Positions 15,093 to 24,900 of a stretch of DNA of 42,343 bases are shown one piece after another (position 1 is the first letter of the stretch; each line of letters opens with the position of its first letter). The translations under genes and the position numbers were made by a program. The DNA is taken from IMG/VR virus record IMGVR_UViG_3300030090_005761, positions 1-42,343 of that record; one strand, given 5' to 3'. This DNA is from a virus. A model generated the notes under the pieces. The model saw nothing but the letters and a program-made list of their open reading frames with translations. It did not search any database and had not been told where the DNA came from.

Positions 15093-16756
15093 TCGACCGC
15101 GACGGACAGTTTACGTGGGATGAGGACAATGTCTTCGACGGCATACGTCAGGATGTGTCCGAATCGGTGCGTAAGTACCGCATCGTGCGTAACTGTCACT
15201 TCGCCAATAGAGGGGCATTGACCAAGGATCGGGGCGTCAAGCCGCTGCACGCCAGCCGCATAGGCTCCACCGGCAAGAACACCACCGGACTCCTTGACTG
15301 CCACTTCAACAACGGCACGCAGATCCTCGTAGCCGTCAATGAGGGCGCCAGCAATGCCGACGCCTACACCTTCGATAACACTTCGAGGGCATGGACCGCG
15401 CAGTCGGTATCGATAGCCAACGCCGTGCGGCCGATGATGGTGATGTTCGCGGACCAGCTGCACATAGCCGATGGCACCACCTTGCGCCGTATGAACGCCA
15501 GCAAGAGCTGGTCTACGCCGGGAGAATCGACCTATTCCAACCCTTGTAAGTTCGGGACGGTCTATGCCAACCGGCTGATCCTTTCGGGCAATGCCAACTA
15601 CCCGCAGAGCTTCTTTCCCTCGGATGTGCGCGACTCTGGGACGTGGGATGCCTCGCTGGCTGTCGATGTCACCGAAGCACAGGGGGAGCGTATCACTGCG
15701 CTGGGCACGCTGGGCACCTTCCTCATCGTCGGCGGTGAGACCTTCACCCGCGCCTACTACCTGGGCACGGCCAGTCCCCGCGATTGGGATGGCGATGTCC
15801 TCTCTAGCCGGGTAGGGCCGGTGCACCACAGCTCCTATGTGGAGGTGCCTGCGGCGGGTGGCAATGCCAGCTCCAACTTCGGCTTCTTCTGGTCCCGCGA
15901 GGGTCCTATGATGCTGGCGCAGATCGGCTCTGGCTTGCCGGTGATGAAGAGCCTCGCCGATCCGTTACGTCGAGCGATACGCGGCATCACCTTCGAGGGG
16001 TTGGACGGCCTGGCAGTGGAGAGCTATGACGATGTCACCGCTGCCTATGTGCCCGAATATGACGAGATACGCTTCTCGCTGATCAAGAAGGACAACTACT
16101 CGGCTACGGCCCGCGCCGACACGGTCTACTGCCTGTCGCTGGCTTCGGCTATAGCCTATGCCGACCGTCCGTGGGAAAATGCTCCCATATGGCGTATCCG
16201 CGACAATGGCAACCAGACGCTGCCCTGTTCGACGTTGGCTACGGCACGCCTGCACCCCGACACGCACCTGCCATCTGTAGATGGCACCGTGCGGGGCCTG
16301 TCGGCACAGGATGGCTTCGTATACGAGATGGATGCCATCGATCAATACGTAGACAATATCGAAGGCACCGACTATTCGATCCCCTTTTTGGTGCGAAAAG
16401 ACAACTACGATGGGCACGAAGATGGGGTCCGCAGCCACACTAAGAGCCTTCGCACCGGCTGGTTTCGCACGACGATGGTGGGCGAATATACGCTATTTAC
16501 CCGCGCCATCGTAGACGGCGGCCGCTCGGAAAGCGTTGGATCCATCTCGCTCGATGCGGGCCTCAACACATGGGGTGACGGCTCTGTCTGGGGTGATGGC
16601 GATGACTGGAACAATAGCGAGTTCGTCAACAGCCGTTCAGGACTCGGTATCCTCGGTAAGAAGTTCGATCTGGAGCTATACGACAACGGAAACATTCAAG
16701 GGGACTTCCAGCTCAACAGCTGGTCGCTCCTCGGTTATGTAGAGGATAGACGCTGA
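15089..16756 (+). CDS. Tail protein, probable beta-propeller stabiliser/tube (tail-tube B or gp10-like)
   Basis: 555 aa, beta-rich throughout, with recurring blade-like units. The N-terminal RNCHFANRGALTKDRGVKPL (about 33-52) resembles the start of P22-type stabilisation and tail-tube B proteins, which plug and extend the short tail below the adaptor. Starts on ATGA overlap; its stop overlaps the fibre start. The family name is an inference from layout. Confidence 0.6.
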   Translation: MIDRDGQFTWDEDNVFDGIRQDVSESVRKYRIVRNCHFANRGALTKDRGVKPLHASRIGSTGKNTTGLLDCHFNNGTQILVAVNEGASNADAYTFDNTSRAWTAQSVSIANAVRPMMVMFADQLHIADGTTLRRMNASKSWSTPGESTYSNPCKFGTVYANRLILSGNANYPQSFFPSDVRDSGTWDASLAVDVTEAQGERITALGTLGTFLIVGGETFTRAYYLGTASPRDWDGDVLSSRVGPVHHSSYVEVPAAGGNASSNFGFFWSREGPMMLAQIGSGLPVMKSLADPLRRAIRGITFEGLDGLAVESYDDVTAAYVPEYDEIRFSLIKKDNYSATARADTVYCLSLASAIAYADRPWENAPIWRIRDNGNQTLPCSTLATARLHPDTHLPSVDGTVRGLSAQDGFVYEMDAIDQYVDNIEGTDYSIPFLVRKDNYDGHEDGVRSHTKSLRTGWFRTTMVGEYTLFTRAIVDGGRSESVGSISLDAGLNTWGDGSVWGDGDDWNNSEFVNSRSGLGILGKKFDLELYDNGNIQGDFQLNSWSLLGYVEDRR

Positions 16757-19700
16757 TGCCCAGCCTAAGCCTGACCAAGACCGCTTCGAATGGACTGGCG
16801 CACGACGCCAGCCACGTCAATACGCCCCTCACAGAGGTGGAGACCTGGGCGAATACAACCAAGATCGACTACCTCAACGTGCAGGATAATGGCCTGCGGA
16901 CCTCCTCGCTGCGGACCCATGCGCAGGTTGAGGCAGTGCGTATCAAGGTGCGCAACGCCACAGGGTCTTCGATTGCCGCTAACAGCCTGATCTATTTCAA
17001 CGGCACCTACTCAGACGGGACGAATAACTACCCCACCATAGCCAAGGCGGTAACCGCTACGTCAGTGGGATCGACCTTCTTCGCGCAAGCCGTCACCACG
17101 GGCGCCATTGCCAACGGGGCCGATGGCACCGCTGCCATCTTCTTCGAGCTTACAGGCCAGAACACCTCCTCGGGCACGGTGGGTGACTCGGTATATCTGG
17201 ATACTACAGCTGGGGGCTGGACCCGCACACGGCCTACGGGTGGCCAGTATGTGCAGGTGGTCGGCACGATCACTGTCGTTAATGCCAGCTCCGGTCGCGT
17301 CGTCCTCTCGCTGGGGTCGGTGCCAGAACACCTGACGGGTGGGTCGTCGGGTCTTGGCGCCACCTTCCAGACCCTGACGGTGCAGGGGGCCTCCGGCGGC
17401 GCGGCCGACATCTACCACATCTCCGATGCGGGCGAGGACAACGCCGACAAGTGGAAAATCAGTGTAGCAGACGGCGGCAACATGACGTGGGAGAACTACA
17501 CGTCAGGCTCCTATGCGGCCAAGCTGACCTTGACCTCTGCGGGTGCAGTGACCACGGCCGGGGCGCTCAATATCGGCTCAGTGTCGGCTGCCGGTGAAGA
17601 TACCGACAAGTTTCTGGTCCTCGATAGCAGTAGTAATGTGGACTATCGCACCGGAGCGCAGGTGCTGTCTGACATAGGTGCACAGGCTTCTGGCACCTAC
17701 ACGACGCTGGCCTTTAAGACGATTGCGGTAAGCGGTCAGGACAATGTGGTAGCTGATGCCGCAGACGACACCTTAACCTTAGCGGCTGGCAGCAATATTA
17801 CGATAACGACTACCGCAGGTAGTGATACGGTAACTATTGCAGGATCAGCAGGTGGTATAGCCAGTGTAGTTGCAGACACCTCGCCACAGCTGGGTGGGGA
17901 TTTAGATGTCAATGGCAATTCGATTGTCAGCGATGCCAGCAACGAGAACATCCCGATCACACCCCACGGTACGGGGTCGGTGGTTGTCTCCAAGATCGAT
18001 GTCGCTGCGGGTGAGATCGACGGCACGGCAATAGGTGCGAACTCTGCGTCTACGGGCGCGTTTACTACGCTTGCGGCGAGTGGCACTACGACTCTATCTG
18101 GTGATCAGCATATTGCCAACGGCAACGGCTTGGTTGTTGGTAACACTGCTCAGATCGCAACGGGCGGCGTAACGTCTGAATTTCAGGTTCAAGGCACTGG
18201 CAATGCCGATAGCGCCGTGACGTTTGCGCGATTTAGCGCAGATGCAAGTGCCGCGAATATATTTTTTCTGAAGAGTCGTAACGGCGCAATCGGCAGTAAC
18301 ACTATAGTTCAAGACAATGACCGAATCGGGCAATTGATTTTTTGCGCCGATGACGGGGAGGATTATGTCGGCAATTCCGCTCGTATCTGGGCCGAGGTCG
18401 ATGGCACTCCTGAGGAGAATAAACTCCCTGGCGCTCTTGTGTTCGGCACCACAGGAGCGAACGATAATGGCGATACGGAGCGTATGCGGATCGATGCCAG
18501 CGGCAGGGTTGGCATTGGCACCACCGGGGCAAATTATCCACTTGACGTACGCAATGCCGCTGTAACCGAATCAGGCTTTACAGGTACGATCAAGTCTCTC
18601 GACAGCACTGCTCTCGCGGCGGGAGTTGGCGCAGGTATCTTGCTTGGTGGTGTCTATCAGAGCGGCGGCGGCCAAACATCGTTCGCGGGTATTAAGGCGT
18701 ACAAAATAAACTCAACGAATGGTGATTACGGCGGCGGGCTTCAACTGTACACACGGGCAAATGGATCGGATCAAGCGGAGCGTATGCGGATCGACTCCAG
18801 TGGCAATGTCGGCATTGGCACGACCTCGCCCAGTTACATTTTGCACACTTCTGCCGCTGGACCAGTCGCACATACAGTAACAGCAACAAATCAAGATGCG
18901 TTAATACTGGCTCCAACCCATGCATCGTACGCTGATCATGCGATGTCAATTAATGTCACGAGACCGTCAACCTCAAGTTACTCGTTCTTGCGTTGCAGAG
19001 GCGATGGCACCAGTGATACTCAGTTTTTACTGCTGGGAAGTGGTACTGGACAGGCCGACCTCACATGGTCAGATAACTCATTAGATTACGCGGAATATTT
19101 TGAATCAAGTGATGGCAGTGCGCTGGAGGTTGGTAGGTCTGTAGTGATGGATGGCGATAAAGTTAAAGTATACAACGCATCCTCAGACAGTGTTGACAAC
19201 ATTATTGGCGTAGTGAGACCCAAGGGCGATGTCCGAGGTCCATCGTCGCATGGTAGTGCATGGAATCACTGGCACAATAGATACTTGACAGACGACTATG
19301 GCAGGTTTTTGCGCGAGGATGTTACGGTCTGGGAGTGGGATGATGTACTTGCAACTGAGTCAGACGTCGTTGAAGCGGTTGCCGCAACGTATTACGCAGA
19401 GGGTGATGACATACCCGAGGGTAAAGAGGTCGGTGACGTTAAGACTGCGGAGGTCATTGGTGTTGCCGTTGGCGATGTTAAAATCGAAGCAGGGTCATGC
19501 TACGAGCGCGACGAACTTGCAAAGGATTCAGAGTGGACTCCTCCAGCGGGTGCGACGAGTTCCACGCAGAGCATCCGTAAGGCAAATCCTGAATACGATG
19601 AGTCGCTGGCCGACGACTACACGTCGAGAGAGTTTCGTGACGAATGGGCCGTGATCGGGTTGCTGGGTCAGGTGCCAGTTAAAGCAAACGAGGCAACTAA

Positions 19701-19761
19701 TCCGCGATGGATCAAGATGAAGCAGATCAGCGACAACGTTGACCTATGGCTGGTGCGGTAG
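16756..19761 (+). CDS. Tail fibre with peptidase G2-type auto-processing C-terminus
   Basis: 1001 aa. N-terminal virion-binding part, long beta shaft, two copies of the RMRID-SG-VGIGTT shaft motif (from about 575 and 675), then from about 777 a C-terminal domain opening with DYAEYFES and containing IIGVV and a W..RYLTDDYGRF segment, as in peptidase_G2/intramolecular-chaperone domains. These trimerise the fibre and cleave themselves off. The stretch after about 18100 is more AT-rich and uses other codons than 16756-18000, a mosaic host-range module. Function: receptor recognition. Confidence 0.78.
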   Translation: MPSLSLTKTASNGLAHDASHVNTPLTEVETWANTTKIDYLNVQDNGLRTSSLRTHAQVEAVRIKVRNATGSSIAANSLIYFNGTYSDGTNNYPTIAKAVTATSVGSTFFAQAVTTGAIANGADGTAAIFFELTGQNTSSGTVGDSVYLDTTAGGWTRTRPTGGQYVQVVGTITVVNASSGRVVLSLGSVPEHLTGGSSGLGATFQTLTVQGASGGAADIYHISDAGEDNADKWKISVADGGNMTWENYTSGSYAAKLTLTSAGAVTTAGALNIGSVSAAGEDTDKFLVLDSSSNVDYRTGAQVLSDIGAQASGTYTTLAFKTIAVSGQDNVVADAADDTLTLAAGSNITITTTAGSDTVTIAGSAGGIASVVADTSPQLGGDLDVNGNSIVSDASNENIPITPHGTGSVVVSKIDVAAGEIDGTAIGANSASTGAFTTLAASGTTTLSGDQHIANGNGLVVGNTAQIATGGVTSEFQVQGTGNADSAVTFARFSADASAANIFFLKSRNGAIGSNTIVQDNDRIGQLIFCADDGEDYVGNSARIWAEVDGTPEENKLPGALVFGTTGANDNGDTERMRIDASGRVGIGTTGANYPLDVRNAAVTESGFTGTIKSLDSTALAAGVGAGILLGGVYQSGGGQTSFAGIKAYKINSTNGDYGGGLQLYTRANGSDQAERMRIDSSGNVGIGTTSPSYILHTSAAGPVAHTVTATNQDALILAPTHASYADHAMSINVTRPSTSSYSFLRCRGDGTSDTQFLLLGSGTGQADLTWSDNSLDYAEYFESSDGSALEVGRSVVMDGDKVKVYNASSDSVDNIIGVVRPKGDVRGPSSHGSAWNHWHNRYLTDDYGRFLREDVTVWEWDDVLATESDVVEAVAATYYAEGDDIPEGKEVGDVKTAEVIGVAVGDVKIEAGSCYERDELAKDSEWTPPAGATSSTQSIRKANPEYDESLADDYTSREFRDEWAVIGLLGQVPVKANEATNPRWIKMKQISDNVDLWLVR

Positions 19762-19762
19762 C

Positions 19763-19954
19763 GTGGACGTTGACGCTATCGTCTCAGCTGTCGCGTTGGC
19801 GCTGGTTGCATTGATCGGGGCTAATACTTGGCTACTGCTGTCGGTGCGGGATCGGGTGGGCAAGGTGGATCGGCGCGTAGAGGGACAGAATCAGAGAATA
19901 ACAAAAGTCATTGAGTGGGCAGAAGGGCAGGTGTCGCCCAAGCGGGGCAAATAA
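19763..19954 (+). CDS. Single-span membrane protein, lysis candidate
   Basis: 63 aa from GTG 19763, one base after the fibre stop. N-terminal membrane helix (about 6-27, VALALVALIGANTWLLLSV), then a charged amphipathic helix. The arrangement suits a holin or an accessory lysis protein. No clear Shine-Dalgarno, so coupled translation is likely. Confidence 0.55.
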   Translation: MDVDAIVSAVALALVALIGANTWLLLSVRDRVGKVDRRVEGQNQRITKVIEWAEGQVSPKRGK

Positions 19955-19955
19955 T

Positions 19956-20369
19956 ATGCCGAGAAGGCTACCGCGTGACCCCAAAACAATTGGGTCATTT
20001 GCTGAATTACGGCAAAAGTATTCTGAGCTATACGATGCCTACGACGAGAAATCGAGGCAACTTTCCGCGACATCGTCTACGCTTAAGTCGCGGACGCACG
20101 AAGTACGCGGAACGAAAGCGGATTTAAAGAAGGCCAAGAGTGAGCTTGTAACTCTCACCAAGAAAGAACATGCCAAGTCAAAAGAGAAAAGCAGTGCAGC
20201 CTGGGCCAGTACAGCGGCCACTACGTTGATTATCTCATATCAGGTCGTTGAGGTCAGCGGAGGTTGGGGTAAGTGGGCACCCGTATTTGAACACGAAGCG
20301 ACCATTGGTGTGTTGCAGGTGATAATCGGCAGTTTGCTGGCATGGGCCATGCGGCCCTTACAACACTGA
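19956..20369 (+). CDS. Coiled-coil membrane protein, lysis candidate
   Basis: 137 aa. N-terminal charged coiled coil (about 12-75, with KADLKKAKSELVTLTKKE), then two hydrophobic segments (about 80-97 and 115-132) that could form a hairpin in the membrane. Located in the small-membrane-protein cassette after the fibre. Holin-like or spanin-like roles are possible; no family match. Confidence 0.55.
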   Translation: MPRRLPRDPKTIGSFAELRQKYSELYDAYDEKSRQLSATSSTLKSRTHEVRGTKADLKKAKSELVTLTKKEHAKSKEKSSAAWASTAATTLIISYQVVEVSGGWGKWAPVFEHEATIGVLQVIIGSLLAWAMRPLQH

Positions 20370-20379
20370 GAGGACTGAA

Positions 20380-20619
20380 ATGATTGACAAAATCAAAGAA
20401 AACATCAACATCGGCTTCGGTAAGAAGGAAGTTGCGAAAACTACGAAGGGCGCAGCTGTGGGTGGAGTGGGTGCTTGTGCTTATTCTGTCATTAGCAACC
20501 TTGGCTATATGCCTGAGTCTCTCACAACTCCCGATGTAGTGCCGTTTGTGGTCGCAGGTCTTGCCGCAGTCATCAATTCCATTCGACAGTTTTTCACCAA
20601 TAACATAGGAGTCTCCTAA
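20380..20619 (+). CDS. Small membrane protein, holin-like
   Basis: 79 aa. A Gly/Ala-rich hydrophobic stretch (about 24-40) and a second (about 52-67, VVPFVVAGLAAVINSI) suggest two spans; the ends are charged. GAGAGGACTGAA precedes the ATG. Its size and span count suit class II holins. Stop overlaps the next start (TAATG). Confidence 0.55.
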   Translation: MIDKIKENINIGFGKKEVAKTTKGAAVGGVGACAYSVISNLGYMPESLTTPDVVPFVVAGLAAVINSIRQFFTNNIGVS

Positions 20620-20798
20620 TGGATCTATCGGAGCGCCGTGCCGAGCTGGTCGCTGACTTAGAGAAGGTGCAGCAACGTCTCAACATTGCCCAGGCCAACG
20701 CGCAGGCTTTGCAGGTCGACATACACCGCATCGAAGGCGCCATTGCCCTGTGTGACGAGCAGATGGCCCCGGCCGAAGAAGAGCCTGTCGAGGCGTAA
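20619..20798 (+). CDS. Small coiled-coil protein
   Basis: 59 aa, one long helix with heptad pattern (RRAELVADLEKVQQRLNIAQ) and an acidic tail. Starts at the TAATG junction and ends flush with the next ATG, so it belongs to the operon. Function unknown. Confidence 0.65.
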   Translation: MDLSERRAELVADLEKVQQRLNIAQANAQALQVDIHRIEGAIALCDEQMAPAEEEPVEA

Positions 20799-21176
20799 AT
20801 GGCAACCGTAGGCCCCATAACCGGCCCGATTGGGCTGTCTGCTGGCGTGGCGGCGCAATATGTGCCGGTGACGCTGGTAGATGCCTCAGATCAGGTCACC
20901 CTCGAAACGGGGGTCAGCAGCCCCACCATCCAGATCAGCAAGGGCGGTGCCTCCTACGGCAGTGCCTCCGATGGTACCTGGGCAGAGCTGGGCAACGGGG
21001 ACTACACCGTCAAGCTGAATGCTACCGACACCAACACCGAAGGATGGCTGTGGGTGCGGGTGATCAAGACCGGCACGACCGCCGAGAGCAAGGTGCTCTG
21101 CCATGTGGGGGTATCCCCCGCTGATGAGCGCCGCCAGATGCTGGAGGTTCGCACTATACACCGGGAGACGAAGTGA
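20799..21176 (+). CDS. Virion-associated beta-rich protein, unknown
   Basis: 125 aa, beta-sandwich-like, with an AELGNGDYTVKL strand pair reminiscent of small Ig-like or tail-accessory domains. Its start abuts the previous stop; its stop overlaps the next ATG. Unknown family; structural role by context. Confidence 0.6.
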   Translation: MATVGPITGPIGLSAGVAAQYVPVTLVDASDQVTLETGVSSPTIQISKGGASYGSASDGTWAELGNGDYTVKLNATDTNTEGWLWVRVIKTGTTAESKVLCHVGVSPADERRQMLEVRTIHRETK

Positions 21177-21523
21177 TGGATACCACACAGGACAAGCTCC
21201 ATGCCCTCGACCTTCAGCAGATCGAATGGATCACCAAGCTGCAGGCGCGGCTGGCCGACGACCTGAAGACCTACAACCAGCTGACCCACCTTATCGCACT
21301 GGCCGAAGCCAAGCGGGACCACGAGCGGGTAGGCATCCCCCTCGATCAGCCGGTGACGGATGAGCAGATCGAAACCCTTCTGGGTCAGCAGGAGAAGATC
21401 CTCCTCGCGGCCAAGGCGGGCATCTTCAATACCAACAACACGCTCAAGCAGCTTCACGACAAGCGTCAGGTCGTCATTGCGCAGGCGCGGGAGCAGGAAG
21501 AGTTAGCGGAGGAGACAGTGTAA
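21176..21523 (+). CDS. Helical coiled-coil protein, unknown
   Basis: 115 aa from ATG 21176 (GTG 21173 is an alternative, one codon longer). Nearly all helix (DLKTYNQLTHLIALAEAKRD, later LLAAKAGIFNTNNTLKQL). Overlaps both neighbours. May be an internal virion or assembly factor. Confidence 0.6.
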   Translation: MDTTQDKLHALDLQQIEWITKLQARLADDLKTYNQLTHLIALAEAKRDHERVGIPLDQPVTDEQIETLLGQQEKILLAAKAGIFNTNNTLKQLHDKRQVVIAQAREQEELAEETV

Positions 21524-21948
21524 TGCCTTGGGATAAAGTATTTGAGGCTCTTAAGATTGTTGCCCCTATAGCGGGCAGCTGGTTTATGAACCGGGGGCCG
21601 TCGCAGACACAGGATGCGGCCCTGAACGAGCAGATGGAGATCGCCCGCCGTCAGGTCGCGCTGCAGGAGCAGCTGGCGGCGCTCGACCTGCCTTTCAGGC
21701 AAAACCTGCTACAGGCATTGCAGTCGCGTATGGGGCAGCGTATGCCTCGCTTCATGTCGCCTGAGTTCCGCCAGTTCAACCCGTATGCGAACTTGCGGCG
21801 AGTGGCTCCTACGCAGACGGCCGCTACCAATCCTAACCTTTTCAACGCGATGGCGCCGGTCAAGCAGGCTGCTAACACGACGGTGAGCCTGCCGCAAGCC
21901 TTGCGAGCTCCGGCTAAGATACCTCTACCGAATACAGCAGGCGGATAA
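21523..21948 (+). CDS. Small internal-virion-like protein, unknown
   Basis: 141 aa. A short N-terminal hydrophobic patch (VAPIAGSWFM), an amphipathic helix (about 32-65) and a Pro/Ala/Asn-rich tail. Precedes three very large proteins; likely part of the same injected or internal protein set. No family recognised. Confidence 0.55.
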   Translation: MPWDKVFEALKIVAPIAGSWFMNRGPSQTQDAALNEQMEIARRQVALQEQLAALDLPFRQNLLQALQSRMGQRMPRFMSPEFRQFNPYANLRRVAPTQTAATNPNLFNAMAPVKQAANTTVSLPQALRAPAKIPLPNTAGG

Positions 21949-21950
21949 TC

Positions 21951-24900
21951 ATGGCACGAGAACCCGAGAAAGAGCCTGACATCGATCAAAGGACTTCAAA
22001 GTCAGCGGGATCCTCTGGAGAGTCGTCTGCTGGGACTACGCCTGTAACTCCCGTTCTTTTTCCCGATTACCCAATAACTTCTGGAGAAAGTGGGCCTGGT
22101 GGAACCACGGTATCCGCAGATGACCTGGCACAGGCCTACCGGCTCATGCTGTTATTGCAAGGGAGGGCTAGTGAGGCAACCGACGACACCACCCCGGCGG
22201 GTGATGCGATCGTAGGTCAGGGTAATACGTACTACATCCCCGGCTATGGCTCTGTGGAGATAGACGATCAGGGCAACTGGAAACTCAATGATACGCAGCA
22301 GCGCGAGGCCTTAAAGGCATACCTGCGAGACAAGATCGGCGATCATTCGGGCATAGACCAGTTTACCGATGTCTTCCTAGGGTCGGAAACGACCGCACCT
22401 CGGGGTGCTCCACCTAAGACCCTGCGCGATTGGGCTATCCAGCAGCAGCTCGACAACATCCTTATCGACCGTGGGCTGCTGGATCGTGAGACGCTGGAGC
22501 GGACGGCCGAAGTCTCCACGGGTGGCCTGGCCCCTTTGCCGGGCGGTGGCCCGACAGGCGTACAAGCCATACCCCAGATCGATGCACAGCTCACCAGTGG
22601 CCTGAGCGTTCTCGACTCACTTGGCGACTTAGGCAACTTGGCGCTACCGGATGTAGGTATAGACGATCTCAACCTGCCCGAAGTGGGCGTAGGCGATCTG
22701 GGATTGCCGGGTATCGGTGTTGGCGACCTTGGCCTACCCGACCTAAATGTATCAGACCTCGGCTTACCGGGCGTGGGTCTAGGCGATTTGGGCTTGCCCA
22801 ATATAACGGTGGGCGATCTTGGATTGCCAGGCGTTGGCGTTGGCGATCTCGGCCTTCCCAATGTGAGCGTTTCAGACCTCGGTCTTCCGGGCGTAAATGT
22901 AGGCGATCTCGGTCTTCCAGCGGTAGGCATTGGCGATTTAGGTCTTCCAGATGTGGGCGTAGGAGACTTGGGCCTGCCATCAGTAGGAGTAGGAGACCTC
23001 GGCCTTCCGGCTGTAGGTGTTGGGGATCTCGGCTTGCCAGCTGTAGGTATTGGAGATCTCGGCCTACCAGACGTGGGTGTTAGCGACCTTGGGTTACCAG
23101 CCGTAGGTGTCGGTGACCTCGGCCTGCCCGGTGTGGGTTTAGGCGACCTTGGCTTGCCCAATGTTACTCTGGCAGATCTGGGTCTCCCTGACGTAACACT
23201 GGCCGACCTTGGGTTGCCCAATATCGATCTGGCGGCCTTGGGCTTGCCCAACATCAGTATTGCGGACCTGAACCTGCCCTCACTCGCTGGCCTAACCTCG
23301 GGTATAACACAGCTCGAACAACGACTCAATACGCTAAACCTCCCCTCACTGGAGGCACTGACCACCGGCATTGGAGACCTATCCACAGCGGTAGGCGGCT
23401 TAGACATACCGTCCCTCATGGGATTGAGTCGCGGCATTTCCGGACTGGAGTCACGTATTGGGGACATTTCCCTTGCTGGACTGACTTCGGGCCTCTCGGA
23501 TGTTGAACGACGCCTTAATACACTTAATATCCCCCAGCTGCAACCGCTGCTGGATGCTATCTCGGGGGCTGAGTCTCGCATCGGTGCGCTCGATGTTCCC
23601 TCTCTTGTTCCTTTAGCCAATGCACTGAGCGACATATCTACCTACACCCAAGGCTTAGGCCCGAGCCTGCAAGCGCTCAGTGGCCAGCTTTCAGACCTTG
23701 AGGTGCCTTCGTTGGGTCCGCTGTCTAATGTCATCAGTGACTGGACGACGGCCATACAAAACATCGGCGTTCCCGACTTCAGTGGTCTCACGCCGGCTGA
23801 TCTGGGCTTATCCCTACCTAACTGGAGTGGTCTTACCCCTGCGGATCTCGGCCTCGACCTGAGCATGTTCACGCCGGATGGTGTCGGCGGTGACATCTAC
23901 AATGAGTATATCACCAACGTAACGGGTGGCGGTGCTGGCTTCGACCCGGTTGCCTTTGGTCAGGGTTTGGCAGGAGCCGGTCCCGAGGGTTATGACTACC
24001 TCAATCTGGGCCTTACTGACTTCTTCAAGCATGCAATGGCGACGCCATGGTGGCGTCAGGGGATGTCTGGCCTTGGCGGCGGCGGCTTAAGCCCCGATGC
24101 ACTACGAACCGGCCTGGGGCAGTTCTTCTTCGGCAGTGGCTGGGACCAGCTGGCGCCGACGATCGATCCCGAACGCGGCCTCTGGGACGATATGCTGTCC
24201 TTTGGCCCGGGCGCAGACCTTACGGCCTTTACCGACTGGGGCAATCAGTTCCGCACGGGGCTGGGCTTGGCGCCGGGACAGACCATGCAGGACCTCATCT
24301 CAGGTCTTATCCCCGCACAGCCAGCGCTGGATCCCGCCTTTACCAACCCCGACCTCTTCTTCGAGGGGCTTACGAACGCGCTGGTCGATGCGTATGGCGC
24401 TACCACGCCTACCTTCACAGACGGTACGACAGCACCTACCTCTTGGTATCCGGGAACAGGTGGCGCAGCAGGGACTACGCCACCGACAAAACCTCCGGTG
24501 CATGAGATCCCCCTACCTCCCGAGTTGGAGATGCCAGCTATTCCCGACTTCCGCGAGTATCTGCTATACCCGCTGATGGAGGGTCTCACCGGGGCCTTGG
24601 GAGATGACGTCAACTTCGGCGTCAACCCGTATGACGTGCGGCGTGATGCTATCCTCGAAGGACCTACCAGCGCCATCAACGAGCAGTTCGATGAGGCGCG
24701 AGAGAATCTTATCAACCGTTTCGGGACGATGGGTATGATGGGTTCTCCGGCTTTCGCCGAACAGCTGCGCAAGCTGGAGAGAGACCGCGTGCAACAAACA
24801 TCCAACATCGTCAGCCAGTTTGGGTTGGCTGCGGCTGCAGAAGACGAACCGATACGCCGCAACCGATTGGCAGATCTGGCTGGGGGCCTGAGAGGCGAAC

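Noticed and set aside
14891-15829. 312-aa minus strand frame
   Set aside because: Shadow of the tail protein gene; no ribosome binding site.
22650-23279. 30-bp periodic repeats resembling a CRISPR array
   Set aside because: Units are contiguous without spacers, lie in frame inside a long gene and vary at codon third positions.
22343-23635. 430-aa open frame on the minus strand
   Set aside because: It is the mirror of the decapeptide repeats; the repeated codons lack stops on the other strand. The Pro/Arg/Ser translation is not protein-like and there is no ribosome binding site.
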